Position numbers and translations under genes: made by a program
Origin: Candidatus Babelota bacterium
GTDB taxonomy: Bacteria; Babelota; Babeliae; Babelales; Vermiphilaceae
Length of the DNA: 64,000 nucleotides
Direction: 5' to 3'
NCBI GenBank assembly: GCA_004375875.1
Contig: SOKE01000018.1
Location: 1 to 64,000, forward strand
The notes under the pieces: model-generated
What the model saw: only the letters and a program-made list of their open reading frames with translations
Database searches by the model: none
What the model was told of the DNA's origin: nothing
Shown here: in pieces, positions 26,012 through 35,509 of the stretch
Numbering within the stretch: position 1 is the stretch's first letter
Layout of the letters: each line of letters starts with the position of its first letter

Positions 26012-26542
26012 ATGCAAAAAAATTTACAAGGTTATGTGATATTCTTATTAACAAATATAATGAGCAACATAATTGCAATGGAACCCCAAACAAATCATAA
26101 GTTATGGATTGCACCTACTCCACCAGATTTTATCTATGAAACTCAATGGGCAACGCAAATAGCACGAAGAGTAATATCATATAACATAAACAATGAACAA
26201 GTCGCTACTGCTCTATCTCTTGTGCCAAAAGACCCAGAAGATAATCCAATACCAATCCTTGGAGAAATAAGTTTACAAGAATTCGATTTTTATAACTCAA
26301 AATACTTAAAAATAAGAGATTTTGCTAAATCAATCTTCCTATACCTTCAAGATAGTGGATTTCATCAAGTTGCTGTGAATATTTTCACACTTGAAAAGTT
26401 AGCCAAACTTCGACTATGCAATCCAGACGATTGTAAAGAAATAGATAAATCGGCCACTATTATTTTGTCTTTGCTCGGCAACAACAAAATTTATCCTACA
26501 CAAATTTCTTGCATAATTAACCACACTAACAATCAGCTATAA
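26012..26542 (+). CDS. secreted protein of unknown function
   Basis: A 176-residue protein with a signal-like N-terminus (YVIFLLTNIMSNIIAM, residues 8-23). The mature part is helical in composition, with two Cys (LRLCNPDDC) and Pro-rich turns (APTPPDF, PKDPEDNPIP). A strong GAAAGGAA site precedes the ATG. No family is recognised. It stands alone between the copA leader and a structured intergenic region. Confidence 0.65.
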   Translation: MQKNLQGYVIFLLTNIMSNIIAMEPQTNHKLWIAPTPPDFIYETQWATQIARRVISYNINNEQVATALSLVPKDPEDNPIPILGEISLQEFDFYNSKYLKIRDFAKSIFLYLQDSGFHQVAVNIFTLEKLAKLRLCNPDDCKEIDKSATIILSLLGNNKIYPTQISCIINHTNNQL

Positions 26543-26574
26543 AAAATTTCATATTACCATCCTCTTATAGCAAA

Positions 26575-26750
26575 ACTCACACGGCTTAAAAAGCCGTGGT
26601 CTCATGATGTAAAACTTCGGAGTTATTGTTTCTTGAAATTTCAGTACATCCCTTAAACCTCCGACTTCACCGTCGACTTGCTCCTTCGCTATTACAATTT
26701 GCCCATTCATCCTCAGGTTTAAAAACCATGGGGTATTCTGGGAGGTTTAA
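26575..26750. mobile_element. relic resembling IS200/IS605-type element ends (no transposase)
   Basis: This gap between genes holds a hairpin (ACGGCTT/AAGCCGT, 26581-26597) followed by TGGTCTCATGATG, then about 100 bases later TTCATCCTC before a second hairpin (ggttt/aaacc, 26716-26727) and ATGGGGTATTCTGGG. A perfect 10-bp inverted repeat (26653-26662 with 26741-26750) encloses the second part. Such subterminal hairpins with TTCATCC and TTCT flanks are what I would expect at IS200/IS605 ends. No tnpA or tnpB frame lies between them, so it would be a non-autonomous or decayed copy. The assignment is a pattern judgement. Confidence 0.4.
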
Positions 26751-26903
26751 TCAAAAAACTGCTTAAATAAGCATAATAAAATGCTCTTTTTCCCCCAAAT
26801 TTCTAATATTAACTTTGCGATACTTAAAGAATTTTGATATTATTAAATTGGAAATCTTAAGAGATAAAAAAGGGCAAGGTAGATAAGAATAAAGGAAAAG
26901 ACT

Positions 26904-28244
26904 ATGAAAAATAGTATTATATATCAATATTTATTCATAGTCACTTTATTGTTTGCCAACCCAACTTGGGGCATCTCAGCTGATGTTAAACCACCAGAGT
27001 CGTGGATAACTGTATTTGTTCATGGCATAGTTGGACTCGATGCAAAAACCTGTTTATCAAATATATTCCAATTTTTGACCGATCATATCGCTAATACAAC
27101 TTATGAAAAGACAGTTGAATATATGCGTGCTGATCCCTTTTTTACAAAAAATCAGGCAATGCAAGAGCTTGGTTTGCTGCCGATTGATCTTAATAACTAT
27201 ACTAAGGGCTATGCATCCGGATCTGTTGCACGTATTTACAATCATATTCTATCGTTATGCCCTATCAAACAAAAAACTTATTATTACACATTTGGCTGGT
27301 CCGGACTATTAAGCTTTAAAACGCGTCATTTAGATGCTCAATGCCTTTATTCTAATCTTGTTGCCCTAACCAATGAGAAGAAAAAAAGGAGCGGAATAGA
27401 ACCAAAAATTAGACTCATTGGTTATAGCCATGGAGCCAATATTTGCCTTAACCTGGCCAAAGTCAAGAAAGAAAAACCATACGCCTCCATCCCCCTACAA
27501 ATTGATGAACTCATTTTGTTGGGAGCACCAATCCAACGAGAAACTGAACAACTTATTGAAAACCCAATATTTAAAAAAATATATAGCTTTTATTCACGAT
27601 CTGATCATGTTCAAAAAAAGGATATGCTCTCATCGCAACAACTTTTTTCCAAGCGTGTCTTTCGTAATCGTCGCGAATTTACGTTACCATTTTCACTCAC
27701 TCAGATAGAAATAAAAATTTTAATGGAGAAAGGACTCAAAAAAAAGAAAAAAACAAAAAAAACTAAAGGTAAAGCAGCTGATGTACGTAAAAGATCTGTT
27801 GTTAAAGGCCATTCATGGAATTTAAAGAACATGTCGCCCGGACATAGTGAATTGTGGTTTATGGCTTGGACTCCACGACATTACCGTCGTAATTTCCCTT
27901 TCTACCCAACACCAATTGTTGCCATCACCCCTTATCTTATTCAACTCATCGAAACAACCTCAGAAAAACAAACTACCAGCCGTCATGTAGTAGTAGATAT
28001 TCGTCCTGATCATAACTATATGGTTATTAGACATCGTTATCCAAAACGCAAATTTACCCTCATCTCCTTTTTATCGAAAGATGTTTTTAATGAATTAACC
28101 TTTATGGCCATGCCAAATAAACCGGACAATTACACAAGGAAAGAGCATGATAAACATCGTACGTTGGCACAAACAAAAGCTCACGCATATCGCAAAGAAC
28201 AATTACGTTTACGTCGTGCCAACAGATATAAGAAAGCAAGTTAG
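26904..28244 (+). CDS. secreted alpha/beta-hydrolase (lipase/esterase-like)
   Basis: A 446-residue protein with a signal peptide (YLFIVTLLFANPTWGIS, about 8-24). VFVHGIVG (about 36-43) is the oxyanion-hole strand of lipases, and LIGYSHGANICLNLA (about 172-186) contains the nucleophile elbow GxSxG. A GAP segment and a later Asp (SRSDHVQ) and His (PGHSELWFM) could complete the triad. A Lys-rich insert (about 277-295) and a basic C-terminus are unusual. The substrate is unknown; a secreted lipase could act on host membranes. AAAGGA precedes the ATG. Confidence 0.8.
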   Translation: MKNSIIYQYLFIVTLLFANPTWGISADVKPPESWITVFVHGIVGLDAKTCLSNIFQFLTDHIANTTYEKTVEYMRADPFFTKNQAMQELGLLPIDLNNYTKGYASGSVARIYNHILSLCPIKQKTYYYTFGWSGLLSFKTRHLDAQCLYSNLVALTNEKKKRSGIEPKIRLIGYSHGANICLNLAKVKKEKPYASIPLQIDELILLGAPIQRETEQLIENPIFKKIYSFYSRSDHVQKKDMLSSQQLFSKRVFRNRREFTLPFSLTQIEIKILMEKGLKKKKKTKKTKGKAADVRKRSVVKGHSWNLKNMSPGHSELWFMAWTPRHYRRNFPFYPTPIVAITPYLIQLIETTSEKQTTSRHVVVDIRPDHNYMVIRHRYPKRKFTLISFLSKDVFNELTFMAMPNKPDNYTRKEHDKHRTLAQTKAHAYRKEQLRLRRANRYKKAS

Positions 28245-28256
28245 TATAATTTTTAG

Positions 28257-29060
28257 TCAGGATGTTTTCTTAATAAGCTTGTTCCTAATTAATTCCCATA
28301 ATTCTAAAAAATCTTCCATGCTCAACTGCTGAGCACGAAGATTGAGATACTGTTCAGGAATAAGAGAAAGATTTATATACACTTGTATGAGGTTATTTTT
28401 TAACGTACGTCGTGGTTGTTTAAAACAAACTTTAACAAATTTCCAAAATCGTTCTTCATCAGGGATGGGATCCAGGTAAGCGTGAGGCTTGAAATACAAA
28501 AGACGTGAGAAAACCTTAGGTGGCGGATAAAAGGCAGATGGTGGTACCTTAGAAAGTGCACGCAATTCGAAATAATATTGGAAAAACAATGAGGAAAATC
28601 CATATCCTCTGCCATGCGTTTTGAGAATTTTTTGGGCTACCTCTTCTTGTATCATGATGACCCCCTCTTTTAGAAAATCACGATTTTCATGTAAACGATG
28701 CAACACAGGAAACGTTATTTGATATGGTAAGTTTGCCAGTAAAGTCCATGGCTTATAAGTCTTAAAAATAGCAAAATCTACATCTAAAATATTAGCATCG
28801 ATAATTGTTACCCGTGGATCTACAATATTTTGTTTAAGGTACGCAACCCAATCAGGATCAATCTCAAAAACCCATAGCCGAGCCAATTTTTCTTGTAAAA
28901 TAATACGAGTTAAAAATCCGTCACCGCCACCAATTTCAAAAACCGAACTATTTTTATCTAATGCTACCTGATCAAGCATTTGATACGCATATGATTCCTG
29001 GCGTAAAAAATGTTGCCCATATTTTTTCTTAAGCGGAATTGTGCGCACACGCCTTGGCAT
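28257..29060 (-). CDS. rsmA: 16S rRNA dimethyladenosine transferase
   Basis: RsmA (KsgA) dimethylates two adjacent adenines near the 3' end of 16S rRNA. The 267-residue protein has KKYGQHFL (12-19), a SAM motif EIGGGDGFLT where the usual GPG is GGG, and the adenine-binding motif LANLPYQIT. A C-terminal helical domain is present and length is normal. An AAGGGAG site precedes the ATG. It starts 47 bases after mreB's 3' end and may be transcribed with it. Confidence 0.95.
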   Translation of the reverse strand: MPRRVRTIPLKKKYGQHFLRQESYAYQMLDQVALDKNSSVFEIGGGDGFLTRIILQEKLARLWVFEIDPDWVAYLKQNIVDPRVTIIDANILDVDFAIFKTYKPWTLLANLPYQITFPVLHRLHENRDFLKEGVIMIQEEVAQKILKTHGRGYGFSSLFFQYYFELRALSKVPPSAFYPPPKVFSRLLYFKPHAYLDPIPDEERFWKFVKVCFKQPRRTLKNNLIQVYINLSLIPEQYLNLRAQQLSMEDFLELWELIRNKLIKKTS

Positions 29061-29107
29061 TACTCCCTTTCATTCATGACTGCTTAAGAACGTGTAAAAT
29101 AAATGTA

Positions 29108-30151
29108 TCAGCCCATTAACATATCTCTAAACATATCAAATTCTTCCAATACTTTACCGATACCATTGACTACACAGAAAAGTGGATCTTCTGCAACAGT
29201 AACTGGTACACCTGTCTCTTTTGAAAGTAAAACATCCAATCCTTTAAGCAAAGAACCTCCACCAGCCAGCGTAATACCTTTATCAACCAAATCAGAAGAA
29301 AGCTCTGGTGGTGTATTTTCTAATGCTACATGCACCACATCAACAATACTCGCCACTGTCTCAATAAGTGCTTCATTTACTTCATTGCCGGTTAAAGTAA
29401 TAGTTTTTGGCACTCCGCTTATTAAATCACGTCCTTTAACTTCAATTGTTTCTCGTGGTGTATTGTTATCAAGGAAAGCTGAGCCTATACGAATTTTAAT
29501 CGTCTCTGCAGTACGATCCCCAATCAATAAATTATATTTTCGCTTGACATACTGTACAATAGCCTCATCCATTTCATCACCACCAATACGAATCGAACGG
29601 CAGAAAACAATAGACTTGAGGGAAATAATAGCAACTTCTGTGGTGCCACCACCAATATCCACAATCATACTACCGATTGGTTCTTGAACTGGAAGCGCTG
29701 CGCCGATTGCAGCAGCAAGTGGCTCAATAATAGTATGTGCCTCACGTGCACCAGCCTGCATAGCAGAATCAATAACAGCACGTTTTTCTACTTGTGTAAT
29801 ACCAGAAGGCACCCCAATAATCATACGTGGATGTACAAGGGTACGTCGTCCATTATGCACTAAACGAATAAAATGACGTAACATACTTTCAGTCAATTCA
29901 AAATTAGCGATTACACCGTCACGCATTGGACGACATGCAATAATAGTCTCAGGTGTTTTTCCCAACATCTCCTTCGCACGAATACCAGCAGCTAATACTT
30001 CATTTGTATTTGCTTTGACCGCAACAACTGACGGTGCATTCAATGCAATACCTTTATTACGTACAAATACTACCGTATTAGCAGTTCCCAAATCGATCCC
30101 CAAATCATTTGAAAAGAGACTAAAGAATCGTTTTACAGGAAAAAATTTCAT
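29108..30151 (-). CDS. mreB: cell-shape actin homologue MreB
   Basis: MreB filaments guide lateral wall synthesis in rod-shaped cells. The 347-residue protein has the actin-fold motifs: [15 protein letters not shown] (about 16-30), [14 protein letters not shown] (phosphate 2) and [12 protein letters not shown] (adenosine). Its length matches the family. A strong AAGGGGAG site precedes the ATG. The usual mreC and mreD partners are not in this window. Its presence suggests a non-coccoid shape or at least organised wall growth. Confidence 0.97.
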   Translation of the reverse strand: MKFFPVKRFFSLFSNDLGIDLGTANTVVFVRNKGIALNAPSVVAVKANTNEVLAAGIRAKEMLGKTPETIIACRPMRDGVIANFELTESMLRHFIRLVHNGRRTLVHPRMIIGVPSGITQVEKRAVIDSAMQAGAREAHTIIEPLAAAIGAALPVQEPIGSMIVDIGGGTTEVAIISLKSIVFCRSIRIGGDEMDEAIVQYVKRKYNLLIGDRTAETIKIRIGSAFLDNNTPRETIEVKGRDLISGVPKTITLTGNEVNEALIETVASIVDVVHVALENTPPELSSDLVDKGITLAGGGSLLKGLDVLLSKETGVPVTVAEDPLFCVVNGIGKVLEEFDMFRDMLMG

Positions 30152-30208
30152 TTTCTCCCCTTGTCACATTTAATTATTTTTAACAATATCACGCAATCAT
30201 CACAATTT

Positions 30209-31441
30209 TTAAAAGCTCCACTCAACTCCAAGCGTTATCTTATGCGTTTTGACAAACATATCAGCAACAAAAACTGAAGCAGGAATATCCCAGCTCAATG
30301 TTACAATAGGATACCAATCACACTCTAAACACATTTTACCAAAATCATAAAAAGCACTCACGGAAAAATAATCAGATCCCCATCGAGATAATTTATTTAC
30401 ATTATAAAGATTAACTGTTGGAGTTTGAAATACTGTCTTCCATTTATCATTATCATGAACCGTTAAGGTATATTGCCCACGCAAACCAAAACCATCTCGT
30501 AAATTCTCCAAGGAAAGATAAGGCGAAAAGGCAACAGTAAGCCCCGGTTCTATATAAACACGTCCACAAGCAACGCCATATGGCTGTGGTTCGCCTCGTA
30601 CTGGTAAGCGCCTCTCTTGAATTTTTGCAAAACGTTTTCCAAGCCAAAAAAATAGGCCAGCTTTCCAATCCTCCTTGAGCTCAAATTCAGCATCAACAGC
30701 TCCATAAATTCCCCAATGATGCTCCCCTCCAAATGGAATAGAGGCTGGAAAGCACTCATCTCTCTCTTGTGCCGCCGGTAAAATAACACCAAATCGTGCA
30801 CCTGCATTAATATGCCTAAATTTATAGCAATAATCCCAGGAATAACCAAAGCGTAGATAGAAATCAATATCGCCTATTCCAGAATGATGAGCATGATCAC
30901 CACACAAACCAATCTGATGATGCATAGCCCGCCGTGTTTCATCAAGCTCAAATAAATCACCCGGCTGTAATTTTAAAAAAACCTTATCGAGTTCTAGAAA
31001 AAATTCATGCCATGAATGCAAATGCATAATAAAAGAATCAATACCAAAGGAAAACCAATCAGAAATAGCCTGATGATAAGAAAAGGAAAACCCTTGCCCT
31101 TGTAGTTTCCCATCAATTTTCCAGGGAATAGAGACACCCTGCCATTCTGATTTGAGTGGATTGGGACAACCCAGATCGACAAATGCCTTTGCTAATTCGC
31201 CTTGATCATAATTCCCATAGATAGCGGGTAACAAAATTTCATTCTTATTTTGGTCGTAGGCACTCTTGCCGGTAAGAGCAAAAAACTCAACCCTTACATG
31301 AGATGGACGCCCTTCAACCGTTATATACGGTTTCCAGAGTAAAGGAAAAAAACGATTATCAAACACCATAGCATAAGATGAATCAATCATGCTCAGAATC
31401 ATAGAACAGATTATTAAAAGGAATAATTTAAGCCTCGTCAT
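30209..31441 (-). CDS. putative outer-membrane beta-barrel protein
   Basis: The ATG at 31441 is chosen; an in-frame GTG four codons upstream is possible. A signal peptide (LKLFLLIICSMILSMIDSSYA) is followed by about 385 residues rich in alternating aromatic and polar strands (FYLRFGYSWDYCYKFRH, RFGVILPAA). The last residue is Phe after ITLGVEW, the beta-signal of barrel proteins folded by BAM. It may be a large channel or a structural outer-membrane protein; no named family is recognised. It lies upstream of mreB on the same strand with 57 bases between. Confidence 0.7.
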   Translation of the reverse strand: MTRLKLFLLIICSMILSMIDSSYAMVFDNRFFPLLWKPYITVEGRPSHVRVEFFALTGKSAYDQNKNEILLPAIYGNYDQGELAKAFVDLGCPNPLKSEWQGVSIPWKIDGKLQGQGFSFSYHQAISDWFSFGIDSFIMHLHSWHEFFLELDKVFLKLQPGDLFELDETRRAMHHQIGLCGDHAHHSGIGDIDFYLRFGYSWDYCYKFRHINAGARFGVILPAAQERDECFPASIPFGGEHHWGIYGAVDAEFELKEDWKAGLFFWLGKRFAKIQERRLPVRGEPQPYGVACGRVYIEPGLTVAFSPYLSLENLRDGFGLRGQYTLTVHDNDKWKTVFQTPTVNLYNVNKLSRWGSDYFSVSAFYDFGKMCLECDWYPIVTLSWDIPASVFVADMFVKTHKITLGVEWSF

Positions 31442-31478
31442 GTGTACTTTCACTATTTTAATAACTGAACACCAGCTA

Positions 31479-31570
31479 TGGAGGAGAGAGAGGGATTCGA
31501 ACCCCCGACCCCATTTTCATGGAATAACCGCTTTCGAGGCAGCCGCTTTCGACCACTCAGCCATCTCTCC
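31479..31570 (-). tRNA. tRNA-Ser (anticodon CGA)
   Basis: On the minus strand the sequence begins GGAGAGATGGCTGAGTGG and ends TCTCTCC-T-CCA, so CCA is encoded. The anticodon loop CTCGAAA gives CGA, reading UCG. A long variable arm (ATTCCATGAAAATGGGG region), as in class II tRNAs, separates anticodon and T arms. Two wobble pairs occur in the anticodon stem. Length is 92 bases. Confidence 0.93.
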
Positions 31571-31822
31571 TAACTGTGTTTATCTATTGTAGATTTTAGG
31601 TCCATTTATCTTATAAACCCATTCTCTATTTTTTTAAAAAGTTTTTCAAAAATAGATCTCTTTTAGTATAGCGCAAAATGCTCAATAGTCCACAGGATAT
31701 CATGAATCCCTAAAAATTAAACCAAAGAATTAAGAGTAGACTTATGAATTTTTTATGCTAAAATTTCTTTGATTTAATAGTACTCCTCATATAAGGAATA
31801 AATCAACCAATAAGGAGATTTC

Positions 31823-33157
31823 ATGTCTGCTAAAAATCTGCAAGCTATCGTCCTAGCTGCAGGAAAATCAACACGTTTTAAAATTGAAAAAATTAAACTA
31901 GCAGAAAAAATATGTGGCCAGGAAATGTTATTATACATCACGAAACTGCTTGAACAAATGCATATCAGTACCACAGTCATTATTGGATATCAGCGAGAGA
32001 TTATCAAAAAGATTTTAAAAAATCATCATGGAGATACTCTTGATTTTGCTCTACAAGAGCATCAACAAGGAACAGGCCATGCTATTTTATGTGCACAGCA
32101 AAACTTTAAAAATGAAAACATTCTTATAATCAATGGTGACATGCCACTGGTAACTGAGGCTATCATTAAAGAACTTTACAAAAAACATAGTAAGACCAAT
32201 GCTACTATAAGTTTTGTTGTTGCCCACAATACCGATCCTTCAACAGGCACATATGGCCGCGTTATTCAAAAGAACAATTTTATCGAAATTGTAGAAGCAC
32301 GGGATTTTGAAGGGGATATACAGGAACATTGTTTTATCAATGCAGGTATCTATATTATCAAAAGAAAATTTCTAGAAAAATATCTCAGTACACTCAAAGA
32401 TACCAATGCAAGCCATGAATTTTATATAACCGATTTAATTAGAATAGCAAGCAGAAATGGGTATAAAGTAAGCACCGTTTCGGTCCCATTTGATCATATC
32501 CGCGGCATTAATACCTTTAAGGAACTATGGATAGCTGAACAAATCAAGCGTTCAGAGATCATTAAATATTATATGGAACGCGGTGTTCGTTTTTCATTAG
32601 CGCAAAGTGTTAATATCGATTTGGATGTTTCCATCGGCGCCGGAACACTTATTGATTGTAGTGTCCATCTTTTAAAAGGCACAAAAATAGGAAAAAATTG
32701 TATCATCCAAGGATTCTCAACTCTTTCGAATGCACAGGTCGGTGATAGCTCTATTATCTATTCACACAGCATTATTTATGACAGTATCATTGGAAAAACA
32801 GCAAAAATTGGTCCTTTTGCATATATTCATGAACATGTAACCATAGCCGATAATACCGTAATTGGTTATTTTACGGTAAGCTATACTCACAACAAACAAC
32901 AGTATCAAGAAACGATCACAGGAAATAACTCACTCTCTACACCAGGCATTATTAAAAAAAGTACCACTCCTGAAGTACGCAACACTAATAATTCCATTTC
33001 AAACAGTTGTACAAACAGTTGTTCAGATTTATTAATCTCTAACTACTCAAAAAAATTCAGACAAACTAAGCATTCTAAAAATGCTCACAAACAGACAATC
33101 AAAGATGCTGACATAATAGTTTCGGTAAAGAAAAAAGATAGAGTCACCATAAAATAA
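31823..33157 (+). CDS. glmU: GlmU-type GlcNAc-1-phosphate uridylyltransferase with abnormal C-terminus
   Basis: GlmU makes UDP-GlcNAc. Residues about 6-235 form an intact uridylyltransferase: LAAGKSTRF, QQGTGHAI, NGDMPLV, GTYGRVI, NAGIYIIK and YITDLIRIA. A left-handed beta-helix begins at about 265 with hexapeptide repeats but stops near 345. After GPFAYIHEHVT the family's acetyl-CoA site residues and the NYDG region are absent, replaced by a Ser/Asn/Lys-rich tail of about 95 residues. The uridylyl activity looks real; the acetyltransferase activity is probably lost. A strong AAGGAG site precedes the ATG. Confidence 0.85.
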   Translation: MSAKNLQAIVLAAGKSTRFKIEKIKLAEKICGQEMLLYITKLLEQMHISTTVIIGYQREIIKKILKNHHGDTLDFALQEHQQGTGHAILCAQQNFKNENILIINGDMPLVTEAIIKELYKKHSKTNATISFVVAHNTDPSTGTYGRVIQKNNFIEIVEARDFEGDIQEHCFINAGIYIIKRKFLEKYLSTLKDTNASHEFYITDLIRIASRNGYKVSTVSVPFDHIRGINTFKELWIAEQIKRSEIIKYYMERGVRFSLAQSVNIDLDVSIGAGTLIDCSVHLLKGTKIGKNCIIQGFSTLSNAQVGDSSIIYSHSIIYDSIIGKTAKIGPFAYIHEHVTIADNTVIGYFTVSYTHNKQQYQETITGNNSLSTPGIIKKSTTPEVRNTNNSISNSCTNSCSDLLISNYSKKFRQTKHSKNAHKQTIKDADIIVSVKKKDRVTIK

Positions 33158-33166
33158 AGGCTCCAT

Positions 33167-34402
33167 ATGATTCGATTTATTCATACAGCCGATTTTCATT
33201 TTGGTATTGAAAATTATGGCAAAGTTGACCCAAGTACAGGCATTCATTCTCGTCTTTTAGATTTTGACAAGGCACTACAATTTTGTGTTACACGTGCACT
33301 TAAAGAGCAAGTCGATTTTTTTATTTTTTGTGGCGATGCTTATAAAACTATCAATCCAAATCCAACACAGCAAAAATTACTAGTTAAATCATTTTTACAA
33401 CTATATCGTGCAAACATTCCAGTTGTTATTATTGTTGGCAATCATGATAATCCTCTTAGTTTTGGTAAAGCTCATAGCCTTGATATTTTTAAAGAACTTC
33501 CTCTTGATGGTTTTTATGTAATCGCCAAGCCAGAAACCATATTACTCGATACAATGCATGGTCCTGTGCAAATTGTTGGAATTCCGTGGCCAACACGCAC
33601 AACAATTGCTATTAAAAGTAACTATCTTAGTAAATCATCAGTACAATTGAGTGATTATATTAGTAATGCAGTTGCTACTGTTATACAAAAGAAAGCTAAT
33701 GAACTTGATCCAAATATTCCAGCAATTCTTGCTGCCCATATTACTGTAAGCAATGGGATTTTTTCTGGTTCTGAAAAACGCGCAATTTATGGCTCGGATC
33801 CCTGTCTATTACCTTCACAATTAGCAATCGCACCATTTGATTATGTAGCCCTTGGTCATTTACATCGGCATCAAATTATTAATCCAAATGGCTATCCTGC
33901 CATTGTTTATGCAGGCTCTATTGAACGCATCGATTTTGGTGAACGTAATGAAGAGAAAGGCTTTTACTTAGTTTCGATCGCTGAAAAAAATAAAACCTCG
34001 TATGAATTTGTTCCTATACCAGCTCGATCATTCATTCAAATTGAAGTCCAGCTACAATCTGAAAGAGATCAGACACAGCAGATATTGGAGGCTATTAAGC
34101 AACATGCTATTGATAATGCTGTAGTAAAAATTCGCTACCATATACCTCCTGATAAAAAAGATTTAGTGGATCTAAAAAAAATACAAGCAGCTTGCAATAG
34201 TACACATTATCTTGCTGGTATCATTCCAATACACAAACCTGCCCAGCACAATCAACGTCTGAGCATGAAAGTTGATGTGAATTTAGCAACATTACTTAAT
34301 GCATATTTTGACAGCAAACCAGAATTAAAAAAGCATAAACAGCGACTTATTGAAAAAACATTGGCACTACAGAAAGAACTCGAACAACAAGAGGAATCAT
34401 AG
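33167..34402 (+). CDS. sbcD: SbcD-like exonuclease subunit (calcineurin-type metallophosphoesterase)
   Basis: SbcD is the nuclease of the SbcCD (Mre11-Rad50-like) complex that processes DNA hairpins and blocked ends. The 411-residue protein has HTADFHFG (metal motif 1), FCGDAYKT (motif 2; GDxxD is here GDAYK), VGNHDNP (motif 3), AAHITV and GHLHRH (motif 5). A C-terminal capping domain follows. It starts 9 bases after glmU. The partner sbcC is not in the window, neither upstream nor downstream, so the pairing is unproved. Confidence 0.85.
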   Translation: MIRFIHTADFHFGIENYGKVDPSTGIHSRLLDFDKALQFCVTRALKEQVDFFIFCGDAYKTINPNPTQQKLLVKSFLQLYRANIPVVIIVGNHDNPLSFGKAHSLDIFKELPLDGFYVIAKPETILLDTMHGPVQIVGIPWPTRTTIAIKSNYLSKSSVQLSDYISNAVATVIQKKANELDPNIPAILAAHITVSNGIFSGSEKRAIYGSDPCLLPSQLAIAPFDYVALGHLHRHQIINPNGYPAIVYAGSIERIDFGERNEEKGFYLVSIAEKNKTSYEFVPIPARSFIQIEVQLQSERDQTQQILEAIKQHAIDNAVVKIRYHIPPDKKDLVDLKKIQAACNSTHYLAGIIPIHKPAQHNQRLSMKVDVNLATLLNAYFDSKPELKKHKQRLIEKTLALQKELEQQEES

Positions 34403-34444
34403 TAAATTTATAAAAGTGTAAACTCATTTTTATGTAATTTAAAA

Positions 34445-35377
34445 TTATTCCTCAAAATATACAGTAGAAGCATTATTCAATAGGTTATTCTTATATTCTA
34501 CAAAAAGTTCTTCAAATTTAGGTCGACGCAATATATCTGCTATTTCACGATACCTTTCTTCAAGGGGTTTTAGTCTTTTTTCCTTTTTTCCTACAAGCTT
34601 AAGCAATTCAAATCCCTCTGGTAGCTCTTGGACAATTTTTACAGAATCAATTTTCATATCAATAATAAATTGCCATTCCTGACCTAAATCAGCTTGATTA
34701 ATCAAAAATGGATCGCTCCATAAAATAGTGATATCGCTAATTCCACTTTTAAAAAATTGCTCAAGCTCTTTTTTAAATTTCTTTGTATCCCTTTTCTTAG
34801 GAATAGGTACAATAGCTCGCTGTACACGATAAGCAGGCTCCTCCCAAACAGGATTTTCTTCACAATAGGCAATAATATCCTTTTCAGGTACAATAAGTCG
34901 CGAACGAATCTTGAAATCAATCACTGAACTGATTGCTGATAACCGTGCAAACTGTTCTTTACCTTCTTCTGGGGTATAACCAGCTACACGAAAAATTTCA
35001 TAAAGCTCATCTAATGATAAATTGTGCTCTTGCTGTACAGCACGTAAATGTTTTTCAACTGCCTCTTGAGTTGGTAACATTTTATATTTTATCGCTTCTT
35101 GATATAAAAGCCGTTCAATGACCAGATCTTGTAAAGAACGATAAACACCATCAATACCAGGACGCTCAAGCTCTGATTTTGTAATGATTTCTGTCCCCTC
35201 TTCGCCAAAAATTGCTGCCTGAATTGTATCAAGCAAATACAACTCACCTTGTTCAGCACGCTTGACTTGTTCATTTTCTTTAGAAATAGTTTGTTTTACT
35301 TTCTTAACTTTCTTTGCATCAATAGATACACAAAGAAAAAAAGAAATTAAGAAAAGTAGTCCAAATGACAGTCTCAT
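34445..35377 (-). CDS. SurA-like periplasmic chaperone (SurA N-terminal domain)
   Basis: A 310-residue protein with a signal peptide (LLFLISFFLCVSIDA, about 7-21) and a Lys-rich start. Residues about 46-170 match the SurA N-terminal chaperone domain (TIQAAIFGEEGTEIITKSEL, LVIERLLYQEAIKYK). A C-terminal part contains a degenerate parvulin-like region (IVPIPKKRDTKKF). SurA escorts outer-membrane proteins to BAM. It lies next to a second PPIase-type gene on the same strand. A GAAAGGAA site precedes the ATG. Confidence 0.8.
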   Translation of the reverse strand: MRLSFGLLFLISFFLCVSIDAKKVKKVKQTISKENEQVKRAEQGELYLLDTIQAAIFGEEGTEIITKSELERPGIDGVYRSLQDLVIERLLYQEAIKYKMLPTQEAVEKHLRAVQQEHNLSLDELYEIFRVAGYTPEEGKEQFARLSAISSVIDFKIRSRLIVPEKDIIAYCEENPVWEEPAYRVQRAIVPIPKKRDTKKFKKELEQFFKSGISDITILWSDPFLINQADLGQEWQFIIDMKIDSVKIVQELPEGFELLKLVGKKEKRLKPLEERYREIADILRRPKFEELFVEYKNNLLNNASTVYFEE

Positions 35378-35452
35378 TAATTCCTTTCAGTAAAGTATCA
35401 TTTTAGGCATAATCATAGTCATATAAGTATACCACATAAAATGCCCTGCACT

Positions 35453-35483
35453 AAAAAGAGAGACTCATACGAGCCTCTCTTTT
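35453..35483 (-). terminator. rho-independent terminator after the PPIase lipoprotein gene
   Basis: A 12-bp stem with one mismatch (35454-35466 with 35471-35483, loop ATAC) ends on the minus strand in a T run (complement of 35453-35457). It sits 27 bases past the stop at 35510. Being AT-tailed on both sides, it could act both ways. Confidence 0.75.
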
Positions 35484-35509
35484 CAATCGTTTATGCAAAG
35501 TTACTATGA

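Noticed and set aside
31624-31656. AT-rich inverted repeat near the tRNA-Ser 5' side as a terminator
   Set aside because: The 9-bp stem is nearly all A/T with a long loop; on the plus strand no gene needs ending there.
32870-33157. A frameshift hiding the GlmU acetyltransferase half
   Set aside because: Both other frames contain early stops here and neither shows the family motifs, so a single frameshift does not restore it.
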